31,858 nt of DNA, taken from assembly GCF_000003605.2 (NCBI RefSeq), contig NW_003114465.1:171735-203592 (forward strand), given 5' to 3'. Below the pieces are notes generated by a model that worked only from the letters and a program-made list of their open reading frames with translations, was not told the DNA's origin and ran no database searches. The DNA is from Saccoglossus kowalevskii. Taxonomy: Eukaryota; Hemichordata; Enteropneusta; Harrimaniidae. Both the position numbers and the translations under genes were made by a program. Positions 19,701-29,740 of the stretch are shown in pieces; the stretch's first letter is position 1; each line of letters starts with the position of its first letter.

Positions 19701-22700
19701 CATAAAAACGAACGAGTATACAAGCTAATGCACAAGATGGCGCTGTTAGCAAAACAAAATGGAGACCCTATAAATTAGTGATCCCTTCATCGAGCACATT
19801 TTGACGCTACACGGAGACTTTTATCGCAGCCATGATATACTTCAAATCTATATGTATGCATAATTTTCTAAATGCTGAAGAGGTGTCATGTGTTCGAAAA
19901 TGTGTTCGTCTATAGTCGGCCGAAACGATTAATGGACACCGAGCATAGGCATTTGAATGGATGCATTTGTCTTTAAACGGAGTATATAATTTTCATATAT
20001 TACGTTTACAATCAAATTCATCGATTCAAGTGCCTGTGATTCTGAGTACCGTGATTGTAACACGACCGCACAGTTCGCTTTTAATTACGTGTATTTTTTT
20101 ACAAATATGAACACATCACGGGATCCAAACAAAATATTACACAGAAACTTACTAAATGCCTTATTTTAGCTGTATTGTACATTATTTACTGACCAAAACT
20201 TCAAACATTGGTTACACCAGCTGAATGCGTACATACCTGCCAGGCGCCAGTTGGTCGTCATTGTTTCACAAGACCGAACACAGACCCGTTTATTAATATT
20301 CACATGTAAATGGAGCAAATTTATAAAACATTACGGCCATAATCATGTCTCGAACAGTAATTATTTCGTAAACAAAGGGCTATATTATGAACAATCCAGG
20401 AATAACGTATTACTCCATGAGTACTAGCTCCGTATAGTCGATATGATAAAGAATTGAGTTATTCAAATACGGAACCAACATTAACGTCGATCACAAAACT
20501 TTACAAACATATAGCAAAAAATATATAATATAACCTACCGAAAATCGTTGAAATCTTCAAGCTTCCATAAACCCAATCGCGTAGCAAGTGGAGGTCAATC
20601 AATTCAGACATCAATATGGCGTACAAGTGCTCCTATTTACCGACGATTCCGTATTGGTGTTTGACCCGGCATGCACATTGAAACATATTTCTTCACAAAC
20701 GACACAGAAACAGATAACGGCCCAGGTATGAGGTAAAGGATGATGTCATTATACAATTAACATTTATTTATTCATTTATTTAGTGAAAAAACATGTTTTA
20801 AAATATGCTTTTAATATTCATAAAATAAACAAGAAATAATATAACAACAACACACTTTATTAACACTTGTATTTTCATTTCATATATATATTCTATCATT
20901 TGTATATATGGGTGATAGTCTGGACTAATTTGAGGTGGAATGGGTGGAATAGGTGTCATTTATTTTGAAACAAACTGATGTGCATCATCAACCCAATATA
21001 TTGAATATCCAATTCTTGAGAATTCCAACTTGAAAAATTGCTCTCTAAATGCCATGTACCCTCAGAGGTAATGAAATTGAGAAACAAATGAATGTGCATA
21101 TGTTTTCAATTATGTCTTGCCTTTCGAACCGAACTTTCGAACAAAATCTGTAACACATATCTCTAATAATAGTAGAAAATATGTAAAACGACGAAATGGC
21201 CGCCAGTCGGCGAGCGAAATTTGCACAAATCCAATATGTATGATCATCACACCAACTTTGATCAAAATCATCCTGGTCATGTCTGAGAAACAGCTGCTGA
21301 CATGTTTGAAAATAAAAAAAAATAATAATACAAAATATAAACTACTGGTGTCCAAAATGAACACTAGTCGGCCATTTTTGTTCGGCCATGATGTATTGTA
21401 TTTGTGTAAAGTTTGAATGAGATCGGTCAATGAGTGTCTGAGATATGAGTCCGGACGAGCAGATGGACCCTGAATTTGGGCGAATCGGGGACTAATTAGT
21501 ATTATTATTAATTGTTTTACTTACGACTACAGATTTCTTGCTCCAAAAGTGCAACATGGTAGTTATCTAATCTTATTTCATTTCTGATTTTCACTGGATA
21601 AGATTTGCTGGTTATATCTTCTCTCGAGACAACGTTTTTGATATTCGCATTCTTTAACTTCTTTAAAATTTCCTGTGTCGTCAACAAATGATAGTGTAGT
21701 TAAATGCGGACATGTTACATGATTATAGCGGTTGTCCTGCACAATAATTGGGATGTTCAATGAACCATGGTTGGGAAAATGGTTTTGGTGAGAAATTCAA
21801 ATGCAACAACATCATTATAACGTTGTAGAAACTGCAAACTGGTAAATATTTGGTAGAAAACATTGACAACAGAAAATATTGCAGTTAGGTATTTGTTGAT
21901 GTAGAGAATTGCATGAAGGTATTAGTAACAAGCCGAATTGTGGAAAGAACAGCTATTTGCGATATATAAACTAAGCAAATTGTTAAGTGAGTATCAAATA
22001 GGTTTGCAGGTATTTGAGTATTATGATTCCGGTTTACTATTTAAGAAATATCGCTCTCATTAATATATAATATTCTATAATGTATTTTATTAATTCTGAT
22101 TTAGCCCAATTGGCAATGTTTTCATAATATTGCAAAGAGTGCATAGTATGATAAATAAAAAAAATGCTCGAAACATCAGAATAGTTTTTTTTTATATTCA
22201 TAGTACTAAAGTGAAGAGACAACAAAAGTAATGCAATGCAATGGTGTGTTTTTATTTCATATAAGATGTGGATGTCAGTTACAGTATAAAATGCTTTAAA
22301 ATAGTGTACAAAGTTAGGAGGCTCCCATATAAAAATAATTATTAATTTTGACTACTCGGATATAATTTGCAATGGCCTGTTTTTTTTTTAAAGATGTGAA
22401 TGTCTCCTCGATGACACATCCTTGGGAGTTTGTTGACATCTGATCTCTTCAACACATTTGCATGTTTTTTTTGTATTGTAATTATTCTTTGCAATGGCCT
22501 TTGTTTTACAGAGTTCAGTGACAGCTCATCTACAGCTGCTTGTTAACACCTGACCTCTTTAACACATTTGCACGTGTCTTTGTATTGTAATTAGATGTGA
22601 AAGTGCAGTCTTTCTCTCTCATGACCAGTTTGTGTTGTTAGTGGAGCAGTACCGTTAGCGAGTATTTCTTGACTAATTTGTATTTGTTCGCTGAGCTTAT

Positions 22701-25700
22701 GAGCTTTTTTATAATTACATACTAGTACGTTTGTTCATAGACGTTGTATGATTAACAGTATCTCCAATACTGTTATTTTACTGTAGTACATTACTTTAAT
22801 TACATTACATTTTTTCTGTGCTTTTGAAACTGGCTGTTTCCCTTTTTACATCAAGTAGAAAGCTCTATGGCAATAGTGCTGCGAGTCGGTCTCTGTACAA
22901 CAAGTAACTATATATCAGCTAATCAGACTTGATTTCACTCAGTTCCTCTCTGTACAACTAGTAATATACTGGTTTTACACGTTATTTCACACGAATGAAT
23001 ACATGCAAGATAGTGTAAACGCTTGAAAAGTTATGAATGAAAGTTAATATTTGCCAACATATTACAACTGTTCTCTGATTTTTATCATAATAGAGAAATT
23101 TTATTTCTTACTATTGATGTTTTTGCTACACTTGTAAAGCCAAAACACGGATCAGAAGATTTGTTTTATAGTTTAAACTATAATATGCATATACATGTAT
23201 ACATGTAGTATAATAGAATAAACTTTAGTTCAACACTTTCTTGTGTTTTTTTTTGGCCCGTAACATATCAGAAAGAGCAAGATTGCTTTCAAATTGTCTA
23301 AACATTGTTTGAAGTTCTGCAATATTCACATTTGATGGATGAACCTAATATAAATCTAGTTTGTTGTTTTATGCAGTATCCCATATAAGCTCTAAATTGT
23401 ATTTCAATAACTACCTTTAAAATAACAGTGCATGTGTGAATAGATATATCTGTAATTAAGTAAATCTATGTGACAAATCATCAGATTGAAGCTGTTTACA
23501 CATATATGCTAAAAACGAATCATCTTGACAAAACTGAAGGAGGAAGAAGAAGAAGAAGAAGAAGAAGAAGAAGAAGAAGAAGAGAAAGTGGTTTTGAACG
23601 CTAATGATGGTCTCCTAATTAATTGCTGAAAATATTCTTTTGACAATTGTTGCATATTCATCTTCTTCTGGACACTCGGTAGATATTCTAATTTCTTTTC
23701 AAGTGAGCCGTTTTTCATCTACTAATGCACCAATTCTTTCTATATGCAATAACCATGCTTATATTGATTTTTGTTCAATTTGTAGTATATAATGTTTTTA
23801 TTGTTGATTACAGCTTGTATCCAATCTAACTTAGCTTATAGATTCATGTATTGTAGATTGACCAGTGATGTATCTAAGTTTGTTTATGTTTTTCAGTTCT
23901 TTTTGAATAGTAGTATACTGATTGACCTTGGTGGATCAGAGCCGATTGGAGTTTTACAGGTGGATGTACAGTGCCCTTGGTTTTGTGTTGTATTAAGTTG
24001 GGACCCCTCCCGGAGCGTCTCCATAGCTGAACATAACTATTTTGATAGTGGACAGTAACAGGTTAACCAGTACATACGATTCCCTTTAACGACGAAGGTC
24101 AGAGGTAATCGTTATTATGGCATAGCATTATATATGTACGCTAAGCACATACTGCAGGACTGAATATTGACACACAAGTTTATTTTTACATTTACTGACT
24201 CATGATTTATTCAGGCGTTCTCAGTATCAGTTTTGTTAGGTATATTTCATACAATGTATTTTACGTGAACCAGTCACCATCGTTCTTTTATCCATCAGTG
24301 GCGTCATTTGACATGTATTTTCTTTATCTACTATCACCACACTGACGTTACGGTGAAAAGACAGTGTACATACATACTATCACCATGACAGCATTTCAAA
24401 TTACTTCCAAAGCTATGTAGTTTAGTCATTTTTATATTACAAGTCGTATTGTTACAAGTTTGCATTGTTATATTGTTCTTTATACTTATGAGAGTGAATG
24501 TCATATATCAGTACTAATTTATTTACCTTTGCAACTTTGTTAGGGCACACTGGTTGTCGCATACGACTTATTTACCACTTCCGTGTCAGTGAGAATGTTC
24601 TAGAACCGTACTGCGTCTGGGTGGAATATTCTAGATTTTGTTTTTAGAAACTGGTTGAATAGGTAATAGAACACTGTAGGAGGCAATAGAAGGTAATGGA
24701 ACATTCTAGAAATTTATAGTAAATTCCAGGCTCATTATGTATGCTGATGTAATGGTCTATTTATAGACAGTGTGGGTATATATAGGGGAGTTTTTCAGCA
24801 CCGAGTTCAGATCGGAGATCTCGTTGAATTGTATTGGAGTTTAAGTATCTAGTTATTGGAGTAGTGGAGTTTTACCGCGTTATTGTACTTGATGTTTGCA
24901 GAGTATAATAATACCAGTACCAGTTGAAACCTCATCTGTTCGTATTTTATCATCGCCACCAGGGAAGTCTTTCTGTTACTGTTGCCATTTTGGTATTTGA
25001 ACCATCACACCTGTACTATACCAATTACGGTAATATTACGTTGCGTGTGACACTGGTGGTGTGGCGAAATGTCAGTTAACCTGAAGAAGTCCGATTAACC
25101 AGTGTGCTCCATTGTGCCAAAGATTGAATTAAACAGTTTGTACTATATTGCAGGCGTGTTTCATAAATAACATTTAACAAAATAACATGTTATTTTTAAT
25201 TTTAGTTTCATGTCATGACTTCAGAGGGCGCCATACATCTAATGAAATCTAATTTTGTCAAGCGAACCTTAAAGAGTGACGTTATGAGATGACAACTTAC
25301 CAGGTGCACTTGGCGAAATGTCAAATATATTGCCTCTCCCCGAAGGCCTCTCACTGATGATTTTATCTGTCGTGTGCCATAATTTTCTATAGTCTACATT
25401 GCGTGACAGATGGAAGAGTAGGTCAACTAATTACCTCATGTGTTTGCTACCACATTCGAGAGCTGAACACGCTGATATCACAGCTGCTCACAAAAAAACA
25501 CAAAAAAATATGATACTGTATGGTGATGTGATACTTACTGAACTGAATGGAGGGAAAGCAACATACACACATCTAATATTTCTTTCTGTCATAAATTGTT
25601 TAACTCCTTCAGCAGTTGAGTCGGCAATTTTGCTAATATTCACCATCAATGGCGAACTTGGGCTACATTGGATATTTGGTTTGGCACACCTGTAATTGAT

Positions 25701-28700
25701 GAGAGTAAAACGCGATATTACAGAACAGCCTTCTAATCCGTGATACAGAATTATCATTTGAAAAAGGGAGAATACTAATAACTTGAGTTTCTTTCATATA
25801 AACAAAGATGGCGACTATGACGAGTACAAACTGAAACGTTACCAAGCTTTAATTAGGCATTTTTGTAGGAGTCATTTTTTTACAAGCCTTTGACAAATAT
25901 AACTATTTCACAATATATGTGCATATCATACGTTTCTGATTCTGCTACATTTTGACATATATTGTTTAAAACGGGGGAGTCGTCACCTGCGCATGCGTCA
26001 GATGGTCATACCGTGTCACAAACAAGCGTCTACCCATGAGCCTTTGCGTTTTTAATGTGTGTTGTTATCGTCGCTTGGGACTCAATTCCTGCGCGTGCGC
26101 AGGTGATGACCTTCCCGCTTTAACTATGAACTGTATTTGAACTTCCATCAACATTTATTTACCCTTGAATGGCAACATCTTTTAATTTTTAGCAGTGTTG
26201 TAGCACTGAATTAAAATTATCCGAAGTATTGTGTCAGGCTTTCACAGTTAGTCAATGATCATGGTATTAATGTGGCTTAATACAGTTTCAGGGAAGTCTA
26301 TGATTTTTTTAAAATATTTTTCAAATATATTACTTATCATTTAATATACAAATGTTCAAAATATTAGTTGACCACTGTAAGTGAGAGTTATTAAATCAAA
26401 AATTAGCATCGTGATAAGTTCATGAGCAGAATACTACTACAAATGTATTTAAATACATTTACAGTACATGGTTAAATCACTGAATTATATATATAGATCA
26501 ATCAATTATATAATCAGAATAAGTAATATGTAAGTGATATAAACTGGTGAATTACGAAGATATAAACAATGTAAGCAGCCGTGCATTTTAGTATATGTAA
26601 ACGAAAGAGTACAACCTGTCCCACACATCCATGAACACAATACACTATAAAAATGTGATACATATTCCGCTCCAAATGACTCGCATCATTGAAAGTCGAG
26701 TCAAGGCATACCACTTTACCACTTAAATTGAAGCAGACAGTATATCAGTAGGTGACACCACGGAAAATCGTGAAGTTGTTTCGGGCTACGCCTTCACAAC
26801 ACCCCCTCCCGCGCCGTTAAGTACACACACACAATAACGTTTTTAGTAAAACTTGGAGGACCGCAAGGCTAGGGGAGATTTACCTAACTGTACGATTTAT
26901 GTCCGTGTTAAATCGCATTTTGTTTAGTATTATTTGCCAACGAGTTTGGTTTTAACATGCAACTTGGGCTACTTGTTTGTATTGCTACAGCTCAGGGGCT
27001 TGTATTTATATAATCTGTTGGTCCAATTCATGTCCTACTGACGGGGTTCTACGTTCCACGACATCTCTGACTGACCGATCAATTTTTTGGTCAAGGTATT
27101 GGTGCAGTTTTTTCTATACAGTTTAGTTAGGCAGTAAACATACGCTATAACAAGACACTCGCGATGGGCCCCAGAAATCTAATTAAACTCGTCAAATTCA
27201 CAGAATAATTTCGTTATCTCACACTGCCCTGTACGTGAACTGAAAATAATGGCCATATTTGAAGTTTGGGTCAGGTAAATTTCCGTCAGTTTCTGTAGTG
27301 TACTCGAAGAGGTGTGATAACTACGAGATATATATCATATGTAAGTTATATAAATAAATATAAAACGGTCTTCATTAAGCACGTATGATGGTAACTCACC
27401 TTTCCCCTGATCTATTTCTCCATTGCATAGCTACGTATGATTCACCATCACAGATTGTTTTCGAGATTTTCTTTGCCAGAGTTCTAATTTCCTCAGTTCG
27501 TATCATGTGGAGGTCAACTTGATCAATGATTTCCTTCGTCGCTTCTACATCACACCGTCGATCTGGACCTATTAATGCCATACACTGATTGTTGTCAGTT
27601 ACTTTTAATACCAAATCGTCTCCAATGTGTGTCAAATTATCATTTCGATCTAGAGTTGGAAGTCTGATATCATATAACGAAGTAAACTCTTGACTCATAG
27701 TTGTGTATATGTAAAATATGTTATTCAATGTCGCACAACGCCCTGGAAATATAACTTTATCAACTGTTCCATTGCATATATCTTTAGATTGATTGAGTGT
27801 AATTAAGTTTAACACTTCTTTTATTTTTTTTATATCAAATGTTTCATTGAGGAATTTTCTGCCCTTGAATTCATTTCCAGCTGTCCAGTGGTTGATAAAA
27901 AATATTTCAGTCAATGTTAAGTTTTCCTTAAGAGCATATTTCATAGCCCCTCTGAAAGATTGGTATTGGCAATTTGGTCCATTACCATCGAAAATCACTG
28001 GAATCATATATTGATCACTTGTATGACTGGCATGTTGATCGTTGACTGGCTGAAACATAAACTAGAAGTCAAGAAATGATACGAAACTAATATTGATGTA
28101 TGTGCTTTTTTGCAGTGGAACACTGAAAGTACAACATTTAAATATTTTGAGGCGGCCTGTTTTACATCGTAATCTTGTATGTATTTTAAACTGTTGCACA
28201 TTAATCAAAGTACATATACACATTGAACACGCCTCGCCACTGTAAACAGACGCTCTCCCCGTTACGCCACGTCACTTTACCTTATCATCTTTGGCATCGG
28301 ACTCTTTTGTTGTCATTACACGTTTAAGGTGTTTTTCTGCAATTATATATGCGTCATGTTTATGATGATCACTGACTGACTGATATAATTAAATTAAAAA
28401 AATAAAGAAAGAAATTACATACAAAAAAGTTGTATATCAGTTATACACATACTAATATGGCTGGTTGTGGAGTGTTTAGCAGACAGATATAATGGGGAAC
28501 CGGAGTAGGGGTAAGTAATGTTTATAACTATTGAAAAAAATGTATATAGTTATAGTTTTATATATATTTTGAAAGATACAATTTAAACAAAACAAATGAT
28601 CAAAAAGCCATGACATCTTATCCAATACAACTATAAATATAACAGTGTTACATACATATTTTGTACTGTATACGAAAAGCAACCCAACCAGCAGTATTTA

Positions 28701-29000
28701 ATCTAGGTTTAAAATAGCAACAATCCTTTTGTATATCAATTATCTTTAATAGTTGTCTACCTTATCACTTTTTGCATTAGTCTGTTTTATTGTCTTCTTT
28801 GTATGATTATGGTTGTCAGCAGCTAACTTCTCAAATGCTTCCTCATTGTCTCCCCACGCGTCATGCACTGGTGGTTCTCCTGTGGCATGGTGTTCTTTTA
28901 TCAGAAACTTTAGTGGTTGTTTATTAAAACAATTATACATCCCAAAAAGTAAAGTGGCGATAACCGTGGCAGGAATGAACATATATTTTGGTGCTTTCAT
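16618..29000 (-). CDS. Gene B: type II membrane O-fucosyltransferase-like protein, complete
   Basis: Exons are 28761-29000, 28281-28379, 27400-28049, 25539-25689, 21525-21672 and 16618-16763, totalling 1434 bp: 477 residues plus stop, with no internal stop. All introns are GT-AG with phases 0,0,2,0,1. Residues 1-6 are the cytosolic tail, about 7-25 the membrane anchor, 26-113 the stem. The lumenal domain has GNGPNCQY (about 136-143), HWTAG (167-171), MQWRNRSGER (321-330), VYVAFPP (371-377) and LLEQEICSR (422-430). This pattern fits GDP-fucose protein O-fucosyltransferases; acceptor and exact subfamily are unknown. R324 would be the conserved arginine of the HxR motif, with Q in place of the usual H. 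The length suits a Golgi or ER glycosyltransferase with a stem. It lies 5' of gene A in the same orientation, as a tandem duplicate. A different nucleotide-sugar transferase fold is possible. Confidence 0.82.
17411..17600. repeat. Dispersed repeat, copy 2 (gene B intron 5)
   Basis: Diverged partner of 10343-10555 in the same orientation, with the same ordered modules. Confidence 0.4.
17786..17863. repeat. Three-unit 26-bp minisatellite
   Basis: Units start at 17786, 17812 and 17838, each TTGTTA, then CATCATA and GATAYC, with a few differences. Confidence 0.7.
17992..18297 (+). mobile_element. TTAA MITE family 1, copy in gene B intron 5
   Basis: TTAA at 17992-17995 and 18294-18297. Left end GGTAGTCGTCGCGCTGCGC; right end (reverse complement) GGGCGGTAGTCGTCGCGCC. 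Internal modules as in 11951-12243, same orientation. The frames open across it on both strands are a by-product of the element. Confidence 0.72.
18901..18938. repeat. GTAAT pentanucleotide microsatellite
   Basis: About seven to eight GTAAT units, one with a T-to-C change. Confidence 0.8.
21190..21480. repeat. Diverged interspersed repeat next to gene B exon 5
   Basis: Has GAAATGGCCGCCAGTCGGC, ACCAACTTTGATCAAAATC, GGCCATTTTTGTTCGGCC and GAGATATGAGTCCGGACGA. Such 'gtttgatcaaaatc ... gagatatgagtccgg' series recur in many invertebrate genomes (general knowledge, not searched). It ends 45 bp from the exon 5 donor. Confidence 0.4.
21525..21672 (-). CDS. Gene B exon 5
   Basis: 148 bp, acceptor GACACAG|GAA, donor AGTC|GTAAGT (phase 1). 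It encodes EILKKLKNANIKNVVSRED to LLEQEICS, residues 381-429. Two large introns (3866 bp upstream, 4761 bp downstream) flank it, while the A equivalents are 229 and 2255 bp. Confidence 0.83.
22366..22594. repeat. Tandem duplication of about 122 bp
   Basis: Both units share TTTGCAATGGCCT at the start, then CTCTTYAACACATTTGCA and GTATTGTAATTA at the end; starts are at 22366 and 22488. The units have diverged in the middle. Confidence 0.6.
23536..23585. repeat. GAA/AGA trinucleotide microsatellite
   Basis: About 15 uninterrupted GAA units. It creates a false serine-run frame on the minus strand (23509-23718). Confidence 0.85.
24542..25110. mobile_element. Element of about 570 bp with promoter-like features; LTR or MITE
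   Basis: Short inverted ends: GGGCACACTGGTT (24543) and GAGCACACTGGTT (reverse complement ending 25109). Inside are three GAAnnTTCnnGAn heat-shock-element-like sites (24593-24605, 24624-24636, 24699-24711), then GTATATATAGGGG (24776) as a TATA box about 65 bp later. A TG...CA solo LTR with U3/R layout is an alternative. No coding sequence and no second copy in the window. Confidence 0.4.
24593..24711 (+). promoter_or_regulatory. Three heat-shock-element-like sites
   Basis: GAATGTTCTAGAA (24593-24605) and GAACATTCTAGAA (24699-24711) are perfect three-unit GAAnnTTCnnGAA sites. GAATATTCTAGAT (24624-24636) misses one base. They stand upstream of the TATA-like GTATATATAGGGG in plus orientation, opposite to gene B. 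Confidence 0.45.
25539..25689 (-). CDS. Gene B exon 4
   Basis: 151 bp, same length and phases as gene A exon 4. Acceptor ATTACAG|G completes an arginine codon; donor TCA|GTAAGT. It encodes residues 331-380, starting CAKPNIQCSPSSPLM and ending CVYVAFPPFSS. Confidence 0.82.
25790..25873 (-). mobile_element. TTAA MITE family 1, fragment
   Basis: Contains CATATAAACAAAGATGGCGAC, GAGTACAAACTGA and ACCAAGCTTTAATTAGGCA, matching the inner part of the other copies. Both ends are missing. Confidence 0.6.
25966..26122. mobile_element. TTAA MITE family 2, copy in gene B intron 3
   Basis: 157 bp with TTAA at 25966-25969 and 26119-26122. Left GGGGGAGTCGTCACCTGCGC, right (reverse complement) GGGAAGGTCATCACCTGCGC. 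It is very like 9681-9844, but sits in a different intron, so the two insertions are independent. Confidence 0.72.
27400..28049 (-). CDS. Gene B exon 3: main part of the O-fucosyltransferase-like domain
   Basis: 650 bp, acceptor ATGTTTCAG|CCA, donor AAAG|GTGAGT (phase 2). It encodes residues 114-329 plus two bases of codon 330. Motifs: GNGPNCQYQSFRGAMKYA, FINHWTAG, FNETFDI, DKVIFPGRCAT, and YVAMQWRNRSGE at the end. Sequons NLT, NET, NGT and NRS fit a lumenal, glycosylated domain. Confidence 0.85.
28281..28379 (-). CDS. Gene B exon 2: short stem exon
   Basis: 33 codons, acceptor ATATCAG|TCA, donor AAG|GTAAAG, phase 0 at both ends. It encodes SVSDHHKHDAYIIAEKH and ends TTKESDAKDDK. The matching gene A exon is longer (45 codons to the conserved end) and has lost the aligned donor. 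Its last 30 or so bases also resemble the end of exon 1, suggesting an old internal exon duplication. Confidence 0.68.
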
Positions 29001-29056
29001 TTTGCGAGATCGGTAAAACACTGATTAAATCTTCTGAAAAGTATTCTTCATCCGCT
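28761..29056 (-). CDS. Gene B exon 1: 5'UTR end, start codon, membrane anchor, stem
   Basis: Coding part is 28761-29000 (80 codons). The start context GCAAAATGAAA has A at -3 and is shared with gene A. The segment KYMFIPATVIATLLFGMY is the membrane anchor; KQPLKFLIKEH follows, as in A. The donor is AAG|GTAGAC (phase 0). Bases 29001-29056 are 5'UTR that matches gene A and stops at a T-run ending CTAG, an inferred 3' splice site. Confidence 0.78.
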
Positions 29057-29082
29057 CTAGAAAAAAAATATACATATACATT

Positions 29083-29122
<40 letters not shown>

Positions 29123-29702
29123 TGTGCCATTTTTTTATAAATAATTAATAATTAATGTAGTTGTTGATAATATGTCAAATGTATACACAATTATTTATAT
29201 AGAATGTGATTTTCATGCTATATTGATAGTTGGTGTGAAAGCTGATTGTTTATAAATAATCATATGATACTTATCGTAACATATAATATAGTTAATCATA
29301 TAAAATATAGCATATCAAAAACAAACGATACTCCATACATTACGCTGCCCGGCTTATAACCAGACCTGATTTATATTAAGGACTGCTTCAAGTTGTTTTA
29401 TGCGCCTCATCGTGTTTGGTTTGGGACACATGCGTCGTATCAACATGTGTAAAATACATTTCGAATGTGTGCCGCCCTGTGACCTTAATACTGTTGTCAA
29501 ATATTATACTTTATTTTACATTAATAATATGGTTTAGCAGCCCAGAGTGTGCCTTATGTACAATATGATATCATGCGTTAGTTTCCACTGAAACATGTAG
29601 AATTTGACATCTCAGGTAACAAGAAATGGCAAAATGAAGGAATATTTTATCCAATGCTTTGAAAATACTGTAATAGTTGAACGTAAAACTAGACTCACTT
29701 AC
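29057..29702 (-). other. Upstream region or 5'UTR intron of gene B
   Basis: Would be the intron between the putative non-coding exon and exon 1. Holds the AT microsatellite and otherwise plain AT-rich sequence. Confidence 0.35.
29087..29117. repeat. AT dinucleotide microsatellite upstream of gene B exon 1
   Basis: About 15 AT units, 30 bp beyond the inferred 3' splice site at 29056. Confidence 0.85.
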
Positions 29703-29740
29703 TTTACCAGTTGATGTTGCGCATCGGATGCAGTTCTGAT
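29703..29740 (-). other. Putative non-coding first-exon end of gene B
   Basis: GTAAGT donor on the minus strand at 29702 followed by GAGTCTAGTTT, as upstream of gene A. It would pair with the 3' splice site at 29056 (intron about 646 bp). A GTAAAG five bases earlier is an alternative donor. Exon start unknown; far coordinate nominal. Confidence 0.33.

Larger units (their letters stand above)
16764..21524 (-). other. Gene B intron 5, expanded
   Basis: 4761 bp, against 2255 bp in gene A. Contains the 26-bp minisatellite (17786-17863), a MITE family 1 copy (17992-18297), a run of nine G near 18490, the TAATG microsatellite (18901-18938) and a diverged repeat at 21190-21480. The stretch 19000-21100 shows only A/T-rich tracts and no supported feature. 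Confidence 0.5.
21673..25538 (-). other. Gene B intron 4, expanded
   Basis: 3866 bp, against 229 bp in gene A, so almost all of it is gained sequence (or lost in A). Contains the 122-bp tandem duplication, the GAA microsatellite and the 570-bp element with heat-shock-like sites. The short frame at 23792-24058 is not supported as a gene. Confidence 0.5.
25690..27399 (-). other. Gene B intron 3
   Basis: 1710 bp with a MITE family 1 fragment (25790-25873) and a full MITE family 2 copy (25966-26122). No other supported feature. Confidence 0.5.

Noticed and set aside
23509-23718. Serine-rich minus-strand frame
   Set aside because: Serine run is the GAA microsatellite read on the other strand.
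24542-25110. Complete LTR retrotransposon
   Set aside because: No gag-pol reading frame, no second LTR and no convincing primer binding site; kept only as an element of uncertain class.
27793-28014. Plus-strand frame, with a similar one at 9358-9555
   Set aside because: Antisense shadows of exon 3 in the two paralogues; their similarity follows from the coding strand.
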